From G963674505 sp964575975 (GTDB lineage: Bacteria > Desulfobacterota > Desulfobacteria > Desulfobacterales > SKZT01), in the NCBI GenBank assembly GCA_964575975.1, contig CAZNTU010000128.1:1-15445 (forward strand): DNA of 15,445 bases, read 5' to 3'. The translations under genes were made by a program, and so were the position numbers. Below the pieces are notes generated by a model. That model saw only the letters and a list, made by a program, of their open reading frames with translations, made no database searches and was not told the origin of the DNA. Shown here piece after piece: positions 6,916-13,082 of this stretch. The first letter of the stretch is position 1. Each line of letters begins with the position of its first letter.

Positions 6916-7923
6916 ATGAGATTGTCGTCGAATCCCGATCATATAAGGAAGGCGGCCGGGGAAACGGCCGCGAGAATGACCGAGGCCGCCGTCGAATTCT
7001 TGACGTCCTTGACCGACGATCAACGAGAATCCGTTTTGTTTTCCGTGAACAACCCCGAGCGTATGGATTGGGACTATCGCCCGAAGGAGCGAAAGGGCTT
7101 GAGTTTGAAAAGCTTGGACCCGCTTCGGAAGAAGAAAGCGTTGGGGCTTCTTGCCGAAGGGCTTTCCGGGAGCGGCAACGTGAAAGCGCTCGGCATTATG
7201 GACTTGGAACAAATCCTGGGGATTGTCGAGGGAAAGTCGGGCGGACTCTACCGCGATCCCGAACTGTACTACGTTGCCATCTTCGGAGATCCGACCCTCG
7301 AGCCGGTGTGGGGATGGCGAATGGAGGGGCACCATTTGTCGGTCAACTATCTTGTCGCGAAAAAGGCATATGTGTCGTTCGCCCCGAGCTTTTTCGGGGC
7401 CAACCCGGCAACCGTGCCCGACGGCATCCCGAAGGCGGGGCTGAGATTATTGTCCGGCGAGGAGGATCTCGCAAGGGATCTGGTGAAATCCATGGATTCG
7501 AAGACAAGGGAAAAAACGATTTTGTCGGGGCAAGCCCCCGCCGACATCGTCACGCGGCGGGAACCGAGGGTTCGAATGGACGATCCCGTCGGGACGCCGT
7601 TTTCGGAAATGGACGAAAATCTGCAATTTCGTTTCGGAGAATTGTTGAATCTCTATCTCGGTCGTATGCCCTCCGATGTCGCCGAAGACCGGATGAACCG
7701 GATCGAAAAGGAAGGGAAAAAACATATCCATTTCGCCTGGGCCGGTTCTTTGAAGCCGGGAAAGCCACATTATTACCGGGTACACGGCCCGTCTTTTCTG
7801 ATCGAGTACGACAACGTCCAAAACGGCGCCAACCATATCCACACGGTCTGGCGGGACTTTAGCGGCGATTGGGGAGAGGATTTGCTGAAGGAACATTACG
7901 AAATTTCGCATCGCGTATCTTGA
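6916..7923 (+). CDS. DUF3500 domain protein
   Basis: 335-aa protein of the DUF3500 family, function unknown. Recognisable family blocks are MDWDYRPKERKGLSL near the N-terminus, AIFGDPTLEPVWGWRMEGHHLSVNY in the middle (given here as positions 121-145), the FFGANPATVP block followed by EEDLARDLV, and the C-terminal HYYRVHGPSFLIEYDN and NHIHTVWRDFSGDWGEDLL blocks with several conserved His. The many conserved His, Glu and Asp suggest a metal-binding or enzymatic role, but that is inference. No signal peptide is visible. A GGGAGG site 5 bases before the ATG supports the start. The gene has its own promoter region shared divergently with the MutS-like gene, and no co-directional neighbour. Confidence 0.88.
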   Translation: MRLSSNPDHIRKAAGETAARMTEAAVEFLTSLTDDQRESVLFSVNNPERMDWDYRPKERKGLSLKSLDPLRKKKALGLLAEGLSGSGNVKALGIMDLEQILGIVEGKSGGLYRDPELYYVAIFGDPTLEPVWGWRMEGHHLSVNYLVAKKAYVSFAPSFFGANPATVPDGIPKAGLRLLSGEEDLARDLVKSMDSKTREKTILSGQAPADIVTRREPRVRMDDPVGTPFSEMDENLQFRFGELLNLYLGRMPSDVAEDRMNRIEKEGKKHIHFAWAGSLKPGKPHYYRVHGPSFLIEYDNVQNGANHIHTVWRDFSGDWGEDLLKEHYEISHRVS

Positions 7924-8025
7924 AGGATTGGTTATGGATCGGGTACGGTATTATGGATTGACAATGGAATTGCTTTGAAAGGTTTCAATTCAAGTTTGCG
8001 TTGAAAGCGCAGCCTCTCGAAGGTA

Positions 8026-8195
8026 GCCAGACCATCCTGGTCTGGCGGCCCGGAATTCGCGAAACGTTCGAGCTTGAACGTCGGACCAGAGCTGGAAGCT
8101 CTGGTTACTTTCGAGGGCGCTTGAGGAATTTTCGCCATCAAAAAAACTCGACCAAGAGTCTCGCATAAACGGCGCGCCGCCATAGAAGGCGGCGC
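8026..8195. repeat. Series of four short hairpins
   Basis: Four perfect inverted repeats follow one another: GCCAGACCA/TGGTCTGGC with loop TCC (8026-8046); ACGTTC/GAACGT (8064-8081); ACCAGAGCT/AGCTCTGGT with loop GGA (8085-8105); GCGCCGCC/GGCGGCGC with loop ATAGAA (8174-8195). Each stem has a different sequence, so they are not copies of one palindrome, but the units share words such as CCAGA and CTGG. They resemble composite intergenic repeats seen many times per genome in some uncultured bacteria; that resemblance is from memory. Confidence 0.7.
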
Positions 8196-8253
8196 TACCG
8201 CGTTTCAAGCATAATATCCGCGAAAAGACGCGCATGAACGAAATTAAAGAACC

Positions 8254-8272
8254 GGCCCCCATTATTGGGGCC
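8254..8272 (-). terminator. Possible terminator of the ferritin-like gene
   Basis: GGCCCC (8254-8259) and GGGGCC (8267-8272) form a 6-bp GC stem. On the minus strand it lies about 20 bases past the ferritin-like stop codon and is followed by GGTTCTTTAATTT, a broken U-rich tract. This is compatible with weak intrinsic termination; the hairpin could also serve plus-strand transcripts from DUF3500. Confidence 0.45.
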
Positions 8273-8275
8273 AAA

Positions 8276-8296
8276 CACCTAATACCTAACACCTAA
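8276..8296 (-). repeat. Three-copy heptamer tandem repeat overlapping a stop codon
   Basis: Three 7-bp units CACCTAA, TACCTAA, CACCTAA occur in a row (minus strand: TTAGGTG, TTAGGTA, TTAGGTG). The TAG stop of the ferritin-like gene (8293-8295) lies inside the last unit, so the repeat begins within the coding end. Confidence 0.8.
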
Positions 8297-9147
8297 CGTT
8301 TGAGCCAATCCCTCAATTCCGCCGCCTGGTAGTTTTCCTGGTCGATGGACAATTCCAGGTTGACGATTTCTCCCGAGTGCTTTTGGGTTTCTTCGTCCTC
8401 GCGAAGGGCGCGGTGGCGTTTGATCGAGAGTTCAACGTCCTCCAGGGTCTTCGCCAGGGCGGCGCCGATGGTCGAACTGAAACCGGCGGGCTGGACGACG
8501 AAACGGGGCTCGATTCCGTTTTCCGCGACGGGTTCGGAAAGGTGGGCCAGCTGTTTCATCTGGGTCATCGCGAAATCCATGAGCTTCCAACCGAAGATGT
8601 CCTCCTTCTGAAACACCCACGAATCCCGCACGTGACGGAGCATCAGGTTGTATTTGAATTCCACCAGGGACTGGATTTTTTCGGCGTATTCGTTCGGCAA
8701 CTCGTTTTCCTCGCCGGGCAGTCCCGAAGCTTCTTTTTCGTCCAGTTTCTTAAGCATGCGTTCGAACTTTTTGGCGTGCATGTCCGATTCCCAAGCCTCC
8801 CGCTGAAGAACTCGCTTGACATGAGGGTCGTCCACCTTGTCCGCCTCCGCCATGTAATGGGGAATCAGCTTTTTCTCGTACTCCACGTACGACTGGAAAA
8901 TGGTTTTCCGGTTGGTCGGATCGAACGGGTACGGCGCGGGTTTCAAATTGGGTTCGCCGCCCAGCTTTCCGACGATCATGCCCAGCCAGTGCATATGCCA
9001 CATCTCCTCCCGGCATCGGGAAAGCAGCTTGGCACCCAGCGGCGTGTCTTCCCCCTCCAAATAGCTGTGGACCAGGTAACGGATAATGGCCGCGTGTTCC
9101 TCGGCCATATCGTTGTTCAACATGGCGATGAGTTCCTGCTTTTCCAT
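8293..9147 (-). CDS. Ferritin-like (bacterioferritin-fold) protein, internally duplicated
   Basis: 284-aa helical protein. The first half is a ferritin-like four-helix bundle with di-iron-type ligands: E16/E17 in MAEEHAAIIRYL, E48-x-x-H51 in REEMWHMHWL, and E120-x3-H124 in EAWESDMH, plus E91. The second half repeats the pattern weakly (GWKLMDFAMTQMKQLAHLSEPVAENGIEP parallels residues 38-66; positions 187-215) but T195/Q196 replace the acidic pair, so it probably does not bind iron. Likely roles are iron handling or peroxide/oxygen defence; this is inference from the fold. The ATG at 9147 was chosen because GGAGG lies 7 bases upstream; a longer reading to 9195 has no RBS. The gene stands alone, with a hairpin terminator after it. 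Confidence 0.8.
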   Translation of the reverse strand: MEKQELIAMLNNDMAEEHAAIIRYLVHSYLEGEDTPLGAKLLSRCREEMWHMHWLGMIVGKLGGEPNLKPAPYPFDPTNRKTIFQSYVEYEKKLIPHYMAEADKVDDPHVKRVLQREAWESDMHAKKFERMLKKLDEKEASGLPGEENELPNEYAEKIQSLVEFKYNLMLRHVRDSWVFQKEDIFGWKLMDFAMTQMKQLAHLSEPVAENGIEPRFVVQPAGFSSTIGAALAKTLEDVELSIKRHRALREDEETQKHSGEIVNLELSIDQENYQAAELRDWLKR

Positions 9148-9368
9148 GAATGACCCTCCAATCTTTTTTGAAGTAATTCGAATGCGGCGACGCACAGTAT
9201 GCAGCGGTCGTCAAGAAAAGCCTTGAACGAAAACCGTTCCCGGTTTTTCGCTGCATTTACAGCGTCGTCGGACCAATTTCAAATCGAACGCAAGGAAAAG
9301 ATAACTTTAAATCCATTTCGTGCAACCCGAGCGCATATACGAATCGGAGCCGGACCGCCGAACGGCTT

Positions 9369-9713
9369 TCAGCGGCTGGTCCGGGCGACTTCGATCACCG
9401 GCACGCCCGCGTGGGCGGCCAGTTCCTCGCGAAGGGAGTCGGCCAGAATATCGACGCCGGGAGAATGGCCAAGGCCCATGTCGTCGGTGGATAAAGCCAG
9501 AAGAACAAGGTCCGGCCTTGTCTTTTGGACAATATCCTCCAAGCTGATGGGAGTGATCTCCCGAACGATATCCACCTTTATCACAACGCCTTCCTCCATA
9601 GCGAAAGACGCCTTGACGGGATCGGCCGATACGATCTTTATCGCCGGATTTTTCCTCAATTGCTTTATTGCGTCCACGCCGGTCGCCCCGGCGCCGATGA
9701 CCAACACACGCAT
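9369..9713 (-). CDS. Small Rossmann-fold NAD(P)-binding protein
   Basis: 114-aa protein beginning MRVLVIGAGATG, a clean GxGxxG dinucleotide-binding motif at the first beta-strand, followed by alternating strands and helices (IKIVSADP, LVLLALSTDD, VPVIEVA). It resembles the isolated N-terminal NAD-binding part of TrkA-N or saccharopine dehydrogenase-like proteins without any catalytic or ligand domain. An AGGAGG site 6 bases before the ATG at 9713 fixes the start; the longer reading to 9767 lacks one and runs into the transporter gene. It follows the SLC13 gene by 16 bp and is presumably its operon partner. A regulatory subunit role, as for TrkA domains with transporters, is possible but unproven. 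Confidence 0.78.
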   Translation of the reverse strand: MRVLVIGAGATGVDAIKQLRKNPAIKIVSADPVKASFAMEEGVVIKVDIVREITPISLEDIVQKTRPDLVLLALSTDDMGLGHSPGVDILADSLREELAAHAGVPVIEVARTSR

Positions 9714-9729
9714 GACAACCTCCTTTTCT

Positions 9730-10868
9730 TTACGCCAACTCCAAGAGGAGCATGGCATAAAAGACAAACGCCAGGATTAGCGAGCTGACGACGGTCAAAA
9801 CGAGCCCGTATTTGAACATGTCCCCTCTTTCCACAATGCCGGTGGACGCTATCAGAGCCATGCGTCCGGAAGCGGACGGCAGGGAATATCCGAAGGCGGT
9901 GGCGAGCGAAACCGGCAATACCAAGTGGACCGGCTCGAAGGGTTGCACGTCGATTGCAAGCGAGATCAAGACCGGGACGAAGACGGCCGCGATGGTCGTG
10001 TTGTTCATCAGGTTCGTAAGAAGAGCGGAGATCAAGATCAGCAGTATCAGCGTCGCCAGAAATGGAAGCTCGACCACGAGCGGGGCGACTATATTGGAAA
10101 ACCAGCCGGTGACGCCGGTCCTCACTAGAGTGTCGCCCAGCGAGAGTCCCGCGCCGATGATCAGGAATATTCCCCAGCTTACTCCCTTGATGTCCTCCCA
10201 TGTGATGATCAGCCGCACCGCCATGTAGCAGACGGTCATGACGGCCACAAGGGCCGACGAAAGAAGCGTTTTCGGAAGATTCAAAATTCCCTCGACGAAC
10301 GGTCCGGCGACCCACAGGCAAGCGGCGATTAAAAGAATGAACAGAATCTCCTTTTCTTTCGCCTTCATAGGCCCCATGTCTTCGACCCTTTTTCTCGCAG
10401 GCTCGACATCCAGCCTTTCCACCGGAACGCGCACGAGCTTGAGAAGCAAGAACCAAGTCAGGGGAAATATAGCCATGAAGGCCGGGACGCCGTATTTCAT
10501 CCAATCGACGAACGACTACGGGCCGAGTTTCGCCAAGAAACCGGATGCCACGGCATTGGCCGCAAGGCGACGGGGACCATGAGCGCGGCGATGGGGAGCG
10601 CCACGGGCTCGAGCGCCAGAACGCCGGCGGTAAAAACGAAGGCTGCCAAGGCTCTATGTCCTTCGGGGGAAAGACCGGGCGGAGACGGGGCCAAAAGCGA
10701 GGCGCCGGCGAGCAGCAGCACGAGGCCGAACCGTCCGACGAAATGGGCCAGTCTGTCGAACTTGCCAAAGAACTTCGGTCTTAATACTTTCAGCCGATGG
10801 GATTCCTCTTGGTTTTCAAACGATTTTTCTTGGTCCTCGTCCGTGCCGGGAAGTTCTTCTTTTTTCAT
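9730..10868 (-). pseudogene. SLC13/DASS-family anion transporter, internally deleted and frameshifted
   Basis: Reading from 10868, residues 1-101 give a charged N-terminal tail and the first transmembrane segments (ALAAFVFTAGVLALEPVALPIAALMVPVA). The frame then breaks near 10560-10570. The continuation lies in another frame as AANAVASGFLAKLGP, then an in-frame TAG (10516-10518), then SFVDWMKYGVPAF and the whole C-terminal half, with the second helical-hairpin motif LMNNTTIAAVFVP and GYSLPSASGRM. In intact relatives about 100 residues separate these parts, including the first SNT hairpin; here they are absent. The total is about 380 codons instead of about 470-500. An open frame for the C-terminal half begins at ATG 10500 but has no good RBS. 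Anion substrate unknown; the operon partner is a rhodanese. An assembly collapse could mimic this. Confidence 0.82.
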
Positions 10869-10886
10869 TTAAATTGTTTGGCGTTT

Positions 10887-11222
10887 TTATTTGGCTTCCA
10901 TCGGATACTGCGCGTCCCGCCACTCGTTCCATCCTCCTTTCAGGGCGTAGACTTCGGAAAAGCCCGCGTCGAGAAGTTTCCGCGCCGAACCGGCGCTCGT
11001 GTTCTCGTTGGGTCACGCGCAATACAAAACGTAGGTCTTGTCCCGGCCAAGTTGGCCCATCCACTTTTCCGTCTCGTTCGGGTTCCGGAAGCGGGCTCCC
11101 TGTATTTTTTGGTCGCTTTGATCCAGGTCCTTCGGCTGCCTCACATCCATAACCTCGACCTTCGGATCCTCCAGTTTCGCCCGCAATTCTTCCTTCAATA
11201 TTCTCGGGACGTCTTGCGCCAT
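10887..11222 (-). CDS. Single-domain rhodanese, probable selenoprotein (Sec at TGA 11013-11015)
   Basis: Sulfurtransferase with one rhodanese domain, 111 aa if the in-frame TGA is read as selenocysteine. Residues 1-69 (MAQDVPRILKEELRAKL..., VEVMDVRQP, TYVLYCA) are a typical first half. After the TGA the same frame continues as PNENTSAGSARKLLDAGF, VYALKGGWNEW and ends MEAK. In cysteine homologues this loop reads YCxCPNExTSA, so the TGA replaces the cysteine that starts the active-site loop (position 70), with C68 two residues before it. A SECIS-like hairpin follows (10970-11007). AGGAGG stands 7 bases before the ATG. Without readthrough the product would lack its active site. The SLC13 gene starts 18 bp after the TAA. 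Alternatives are a TGC-to-TGA sequencing error or a recent nonsense mutation. Confidence 0.8.
10970..11007 (-). promoter_or_regulatory. SECIS-like hairpin for UGA recoding
   Basis: On the minus strand, five bases after the TGA, CGAGAA (11007-11002) pairs with TTCTCG (10975-10970). Inside an internal loop (CACGA/GGAAAC), GCGCC (10996-10992) pairs with GGCGC (10986-10982), capped by the loop GGTTC. Bacterial SECIS elements have a short upper stem, an apical loop with G at its first or second position, and about 16-37 nt between UGA and loop; here the distance is 21 nt and the loop starts GG, like the GGUC of E. coli fdhF. The match is by eye. Confidence 0.68.
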
Positions 11223-11237
11223 TGTTTACCTCCTTTT

Positions 11238-11260
11238 CGAACGATTGCTTTTTTCGTTCG
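11238..11260 (-). promoter_or_regulatory. Palindrome adjoining the selenorhodanese ribosome site
   Basis: CGAACGA (11238-11244) and TCGTTCG (11254-11260) are perfect complements around a 9-base A/T-rich loop. On the minus-strand mRNA this hairpin ends directly at the AAAAGGAGG ribosome site (11237-11229). It could gate translation as an RNA hairpin or be a DNA operator. No known regulator motif was recognised. Confidence 0.45.
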
Positions 11261-11693
11261 ATTCGCGTGTTTCATGGTTGATTGTTTTCGGGTTTCGGGC
11301 CTGTTTGCCGCCCGAAATTCTATTTCCTTGCTCCAAAATATTTTGCATGAATTTCGTCCGAACAATAAGGTGGAACGCGTATTTCTGTTCTTCCAGCGCA
11401 GGTTTTGTGCGGAATCGCCTTAATTCAATTTCCGTGAAGGGTTAACAATGGACTCGTCCTCCATTTGAATCCGACTCGTTCTCGAAGACTCGGCTTGATT
11501 TCCAGTCGTTGCAGAAGTCGAAAGCATAAAATCTTTCGACCTTTGAACAACGGCGTGTTGCGACCGGCTGTTCGAATCGAAAATATCTGGCGAGAACAAG
11601 CGCACGGATTTGCGAATGCGCGCGGCAAGAAAGATGCCGGACGCAACCCGCCCCATGACGTCTCGACATCCCCAAAATACCTTTTACCCCCTA

Positions 11694-11723
11694 TTGTTGA
11701 ACGAGTAAAAATATTCCTATTAT
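11694..11723 (+). promoter_or_regulatory. Sigma70-like promoter of the ean operon
   Basis: TTGTTG (11694-11699) and TATTAT (11718-11723) are separated by 18 bases. A transcript starting near 11730 would have a leader of about 70 bases to the eanB ATG. Predicted by eye only; an alternative -35 TTGAAC (11697-11702) has a 15-base spacing. Confidence 0.4.
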
Positions 11724-11798
11724 GAAAGCGGATTTGTTCGGACATGTCGGACAAGGAAGGCGATTTCTTTTCACAATATCTAAACGGAAAGAGAGATT

Positions 11799-13082
11799 AT
11801 GAGAACAATCGATACGGAGGAATTGCAGTCGAAGCTGGGGGACCGCGATTCCGTCATTGTCGATGTACGTTCCGTCGATGCCTACAACGGATGGACTTAC
11901 AACGGCGAACCCCGTCGCGGACATATTCGCGGCGCTCGCAGCCTTCCTTTCAAATGGCTCGACTATATCGACTGGATAGAAATCGTTCGTTCAAAAGGCA
12001 TCCTGCCCGAACACGAAGTAATCGTATACAGCGACGGAGACCATCGGGCGGAAAGAGCCGCCGAACAATTTATAAGGGCCGGTTACCCCAACGTCGCCCT
12101 GTACCGGGATATGGTTTCCGAATGGATGGCCGAGCCGGACCTTCCAATGGATTACCTTCCGAATTATCGGCGCCTGGTTTCAGCCAATTGGCTGGACCGC
12201 CTGTTGAAAACCGGCCAGGCCGAAGAATACGCCAACGACAAGTTGGTCCTGTGCCACGCGTATTACCAAAGCCGGAAAGGCTACGACGAGGGCCATATCC
12301 CCGGAGCCGTCGATTTGGACACCAATTCGCTGGAATCGCCCGAGACCTGGAACCGCCGCTCTCCCGAGGAATTGAAAGGAGCGCTCGAATCCCTTGGAAT
12401 TACGTACGATACGACGGTAGTACTTTACGGACGATTTTCGTTCCCGAAAAACGACGATCCGTTTCCCGGGGCCAGCGCCGGTCATCTCGGTGCAATCCGT
12501 TGCGCCTTTATCATGATGTACGCCGGCGTAGAGGACGTGCGCGTGCTGAACGGCGGGCTGCGGTCCTGGCTGGACGCCGGGTTCGAAACATCCGCCGAGG
12601 CGGTCCTCAAAAAACCGGTCCCCGAGTTCGGCGCGCCGATACCCGGCCGCCCGGAATTCGTTGTGGACCTGCAGGAAGCGAAGGAAATCCTGAAAGACCC
12701 CGATAAGAATCTGGTGAGCGTCCGCAGTTGGAGGGAATTCGTCGGAGAAGTCAGCGGATACAACTACATCGAAAAGAAAGGCCGGATTCCCGGCGCGGTT
12801 TTCGGCAATTGCGGAAGCGACGCCTATCACATGGAAAACTATCGCAACCTGGACCACACGACCCGAGAGTACGGCGAAATAGAAAAACTATGGGCCGAGG
12901 TCGGCGTCGTTCCGGAAAAGCACAACGCCTTCTACTGCGGGACCGGGTGGCGGGCAAGCGAGGCTTTTTTCAACGCGTGGCTCATGGGGTGGCCCCGAAT
13001 CTCCGTCTACGACGGCGGATGGTTCGAATGGAGCAACGACGACGACAACCCTTGCGAAACAGGAGTCCCGAAAGAACAATGA
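11799..13082 (+). CDS. eanB: Hercynine sulfurtransferase, triple-rhodanese (anaerobic ergothioneine biosynthesis)
   Basis: 427-aa protein of three rhodanese domains (about 1-120, 125-265, 280-415), like EanB of Chlorobium limicola, which transfers sulfur from polysulfide directly to C2 of hercynine to give ergothioneine without oxygen. Only domain 3 has a catalytic cysteine: FYCGTGWRAS, Cys380. Domains 1 and 2 have YSDGDHR (Ser) and LYGRFSF (Gly) at that place. The C. limicola residues I recall as important (E345, Y353, C412, T414) correspond at a constant offset of 32 to E313, Y321, C380 and T382. The stop overlaps the egtD start by 4 bp (ATGA), and a cysteine desulfurase and SufE follow, which fits a sulfur-supplied hercynine route. 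A GGAAAG/GAGAG ribosome site precedes the ATG. A general thiosulfate or mercaptopyruvate sulfurtransferase is the alternative, made unlikely by the egtD coupling. Confidence 0.88.
   Translation: MRTIDTEELQSKLGDRDSVIVDVRSVDAYNGWTYNGEPRRGHIRGARSLPFKWLDYIDWIEIVRSKGILPEHEVIVYSDGDHRAERAAEQFIRAGYPNVALYRDMVSEWMAEPDLPMDYLPNYRRLVSANWLDRLLKTGQAEEYANDKLVLCHAYYQSRKGYDEGHIPGAVDLDTNSLESPETWNRRSPEELKGALESLGITYDTTVVLYGRFSFPKNDDPFPGASAGHLGAIRCAFIMMYAGVEDVRVLNGGLRSWLDAGFETSAEAVLKKPVPEFGAPIPGRPEFVVDLQEAKEILKDPDKNLVSVRSWREFVGEVSGYNYIEKKGRIPGAVFGNCGSDAYHMENYRNLDHTTREYGEIEKLWAEVGVVPEKHNAFYCGTGWRASEAFFNAWLMGWPRISVYDGGWFEWSNDDDNPCETGVPKEQ

Larger units (their letters stand above)
7924..8292. other. Hairpin-packed convergent intergenic region
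   Basis: Between the converging DUF3500 and ferritin-like genes there is no convincing gene. The interval holds four consecutive short perfect hairpins (8026-8046, 8064-8081, 8085-8105, 8174-8195), a terminator-like hairpin (8254-8272) and a heptamer tandem repeat (8276-8296). Short open frames here read through the palindromes and have no ribosome sites. Confidence 0.75.
11223..11798. other. Divergent control region between selenorhodanese and ean operon
   Basis: This 576-bp interval lies between two divergent sulfur-gene units and is more AT-rich than its neighbours. It holds a palindrome beside the rhodanese ribosome site (11238-11260), another inverted repeat TTTCGGGC/GCCCGAAA (11293-11300 with 11310-11317, 9-base loop) and a sigma70-like promoter toward eanB (11694-11723). 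Between about 11320 and 11690 I see no supported gene; several short minus-strand frames overlap one another without ribosome sites. Confidence 0.6.

Noticed and set aside
7932..8292. 83- and 100-codon minus-strand frames after DUF3500
   Set aside because: They read through palindromic repeats and lack ribosome sites; repeat-derived.
8026..8296. CRISPR array
   Set aside because: The hairpins differ from each other and have no regular spacers; the heptamers are far too short.
10516..10518. In-frame TAG in the SLC13 gene as pyrrolysine or amber recoding
   Set aside because: The same gene also has a frame break and a missing segment about 50 bases away, so ordinary decay explains it better; no pyrrolysine-type gene context is visible.
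11013..11222. Rhodanese as a simple 69-aa truncated pseudogene
   Set aside because: The sequence after the TGA stays in frame with conserved rhodanese residues to the natural end, the TGA sits exactly at the catalytic position, and a SECIS-like fold follows; error or nonsense mutation stays possible but is less economical.
11420..11754. Three overlapping short minus-strand frames in the eanB upstream region
   Set aside because: Mutually overlapping in different frames, unsupported by RBS or composition.
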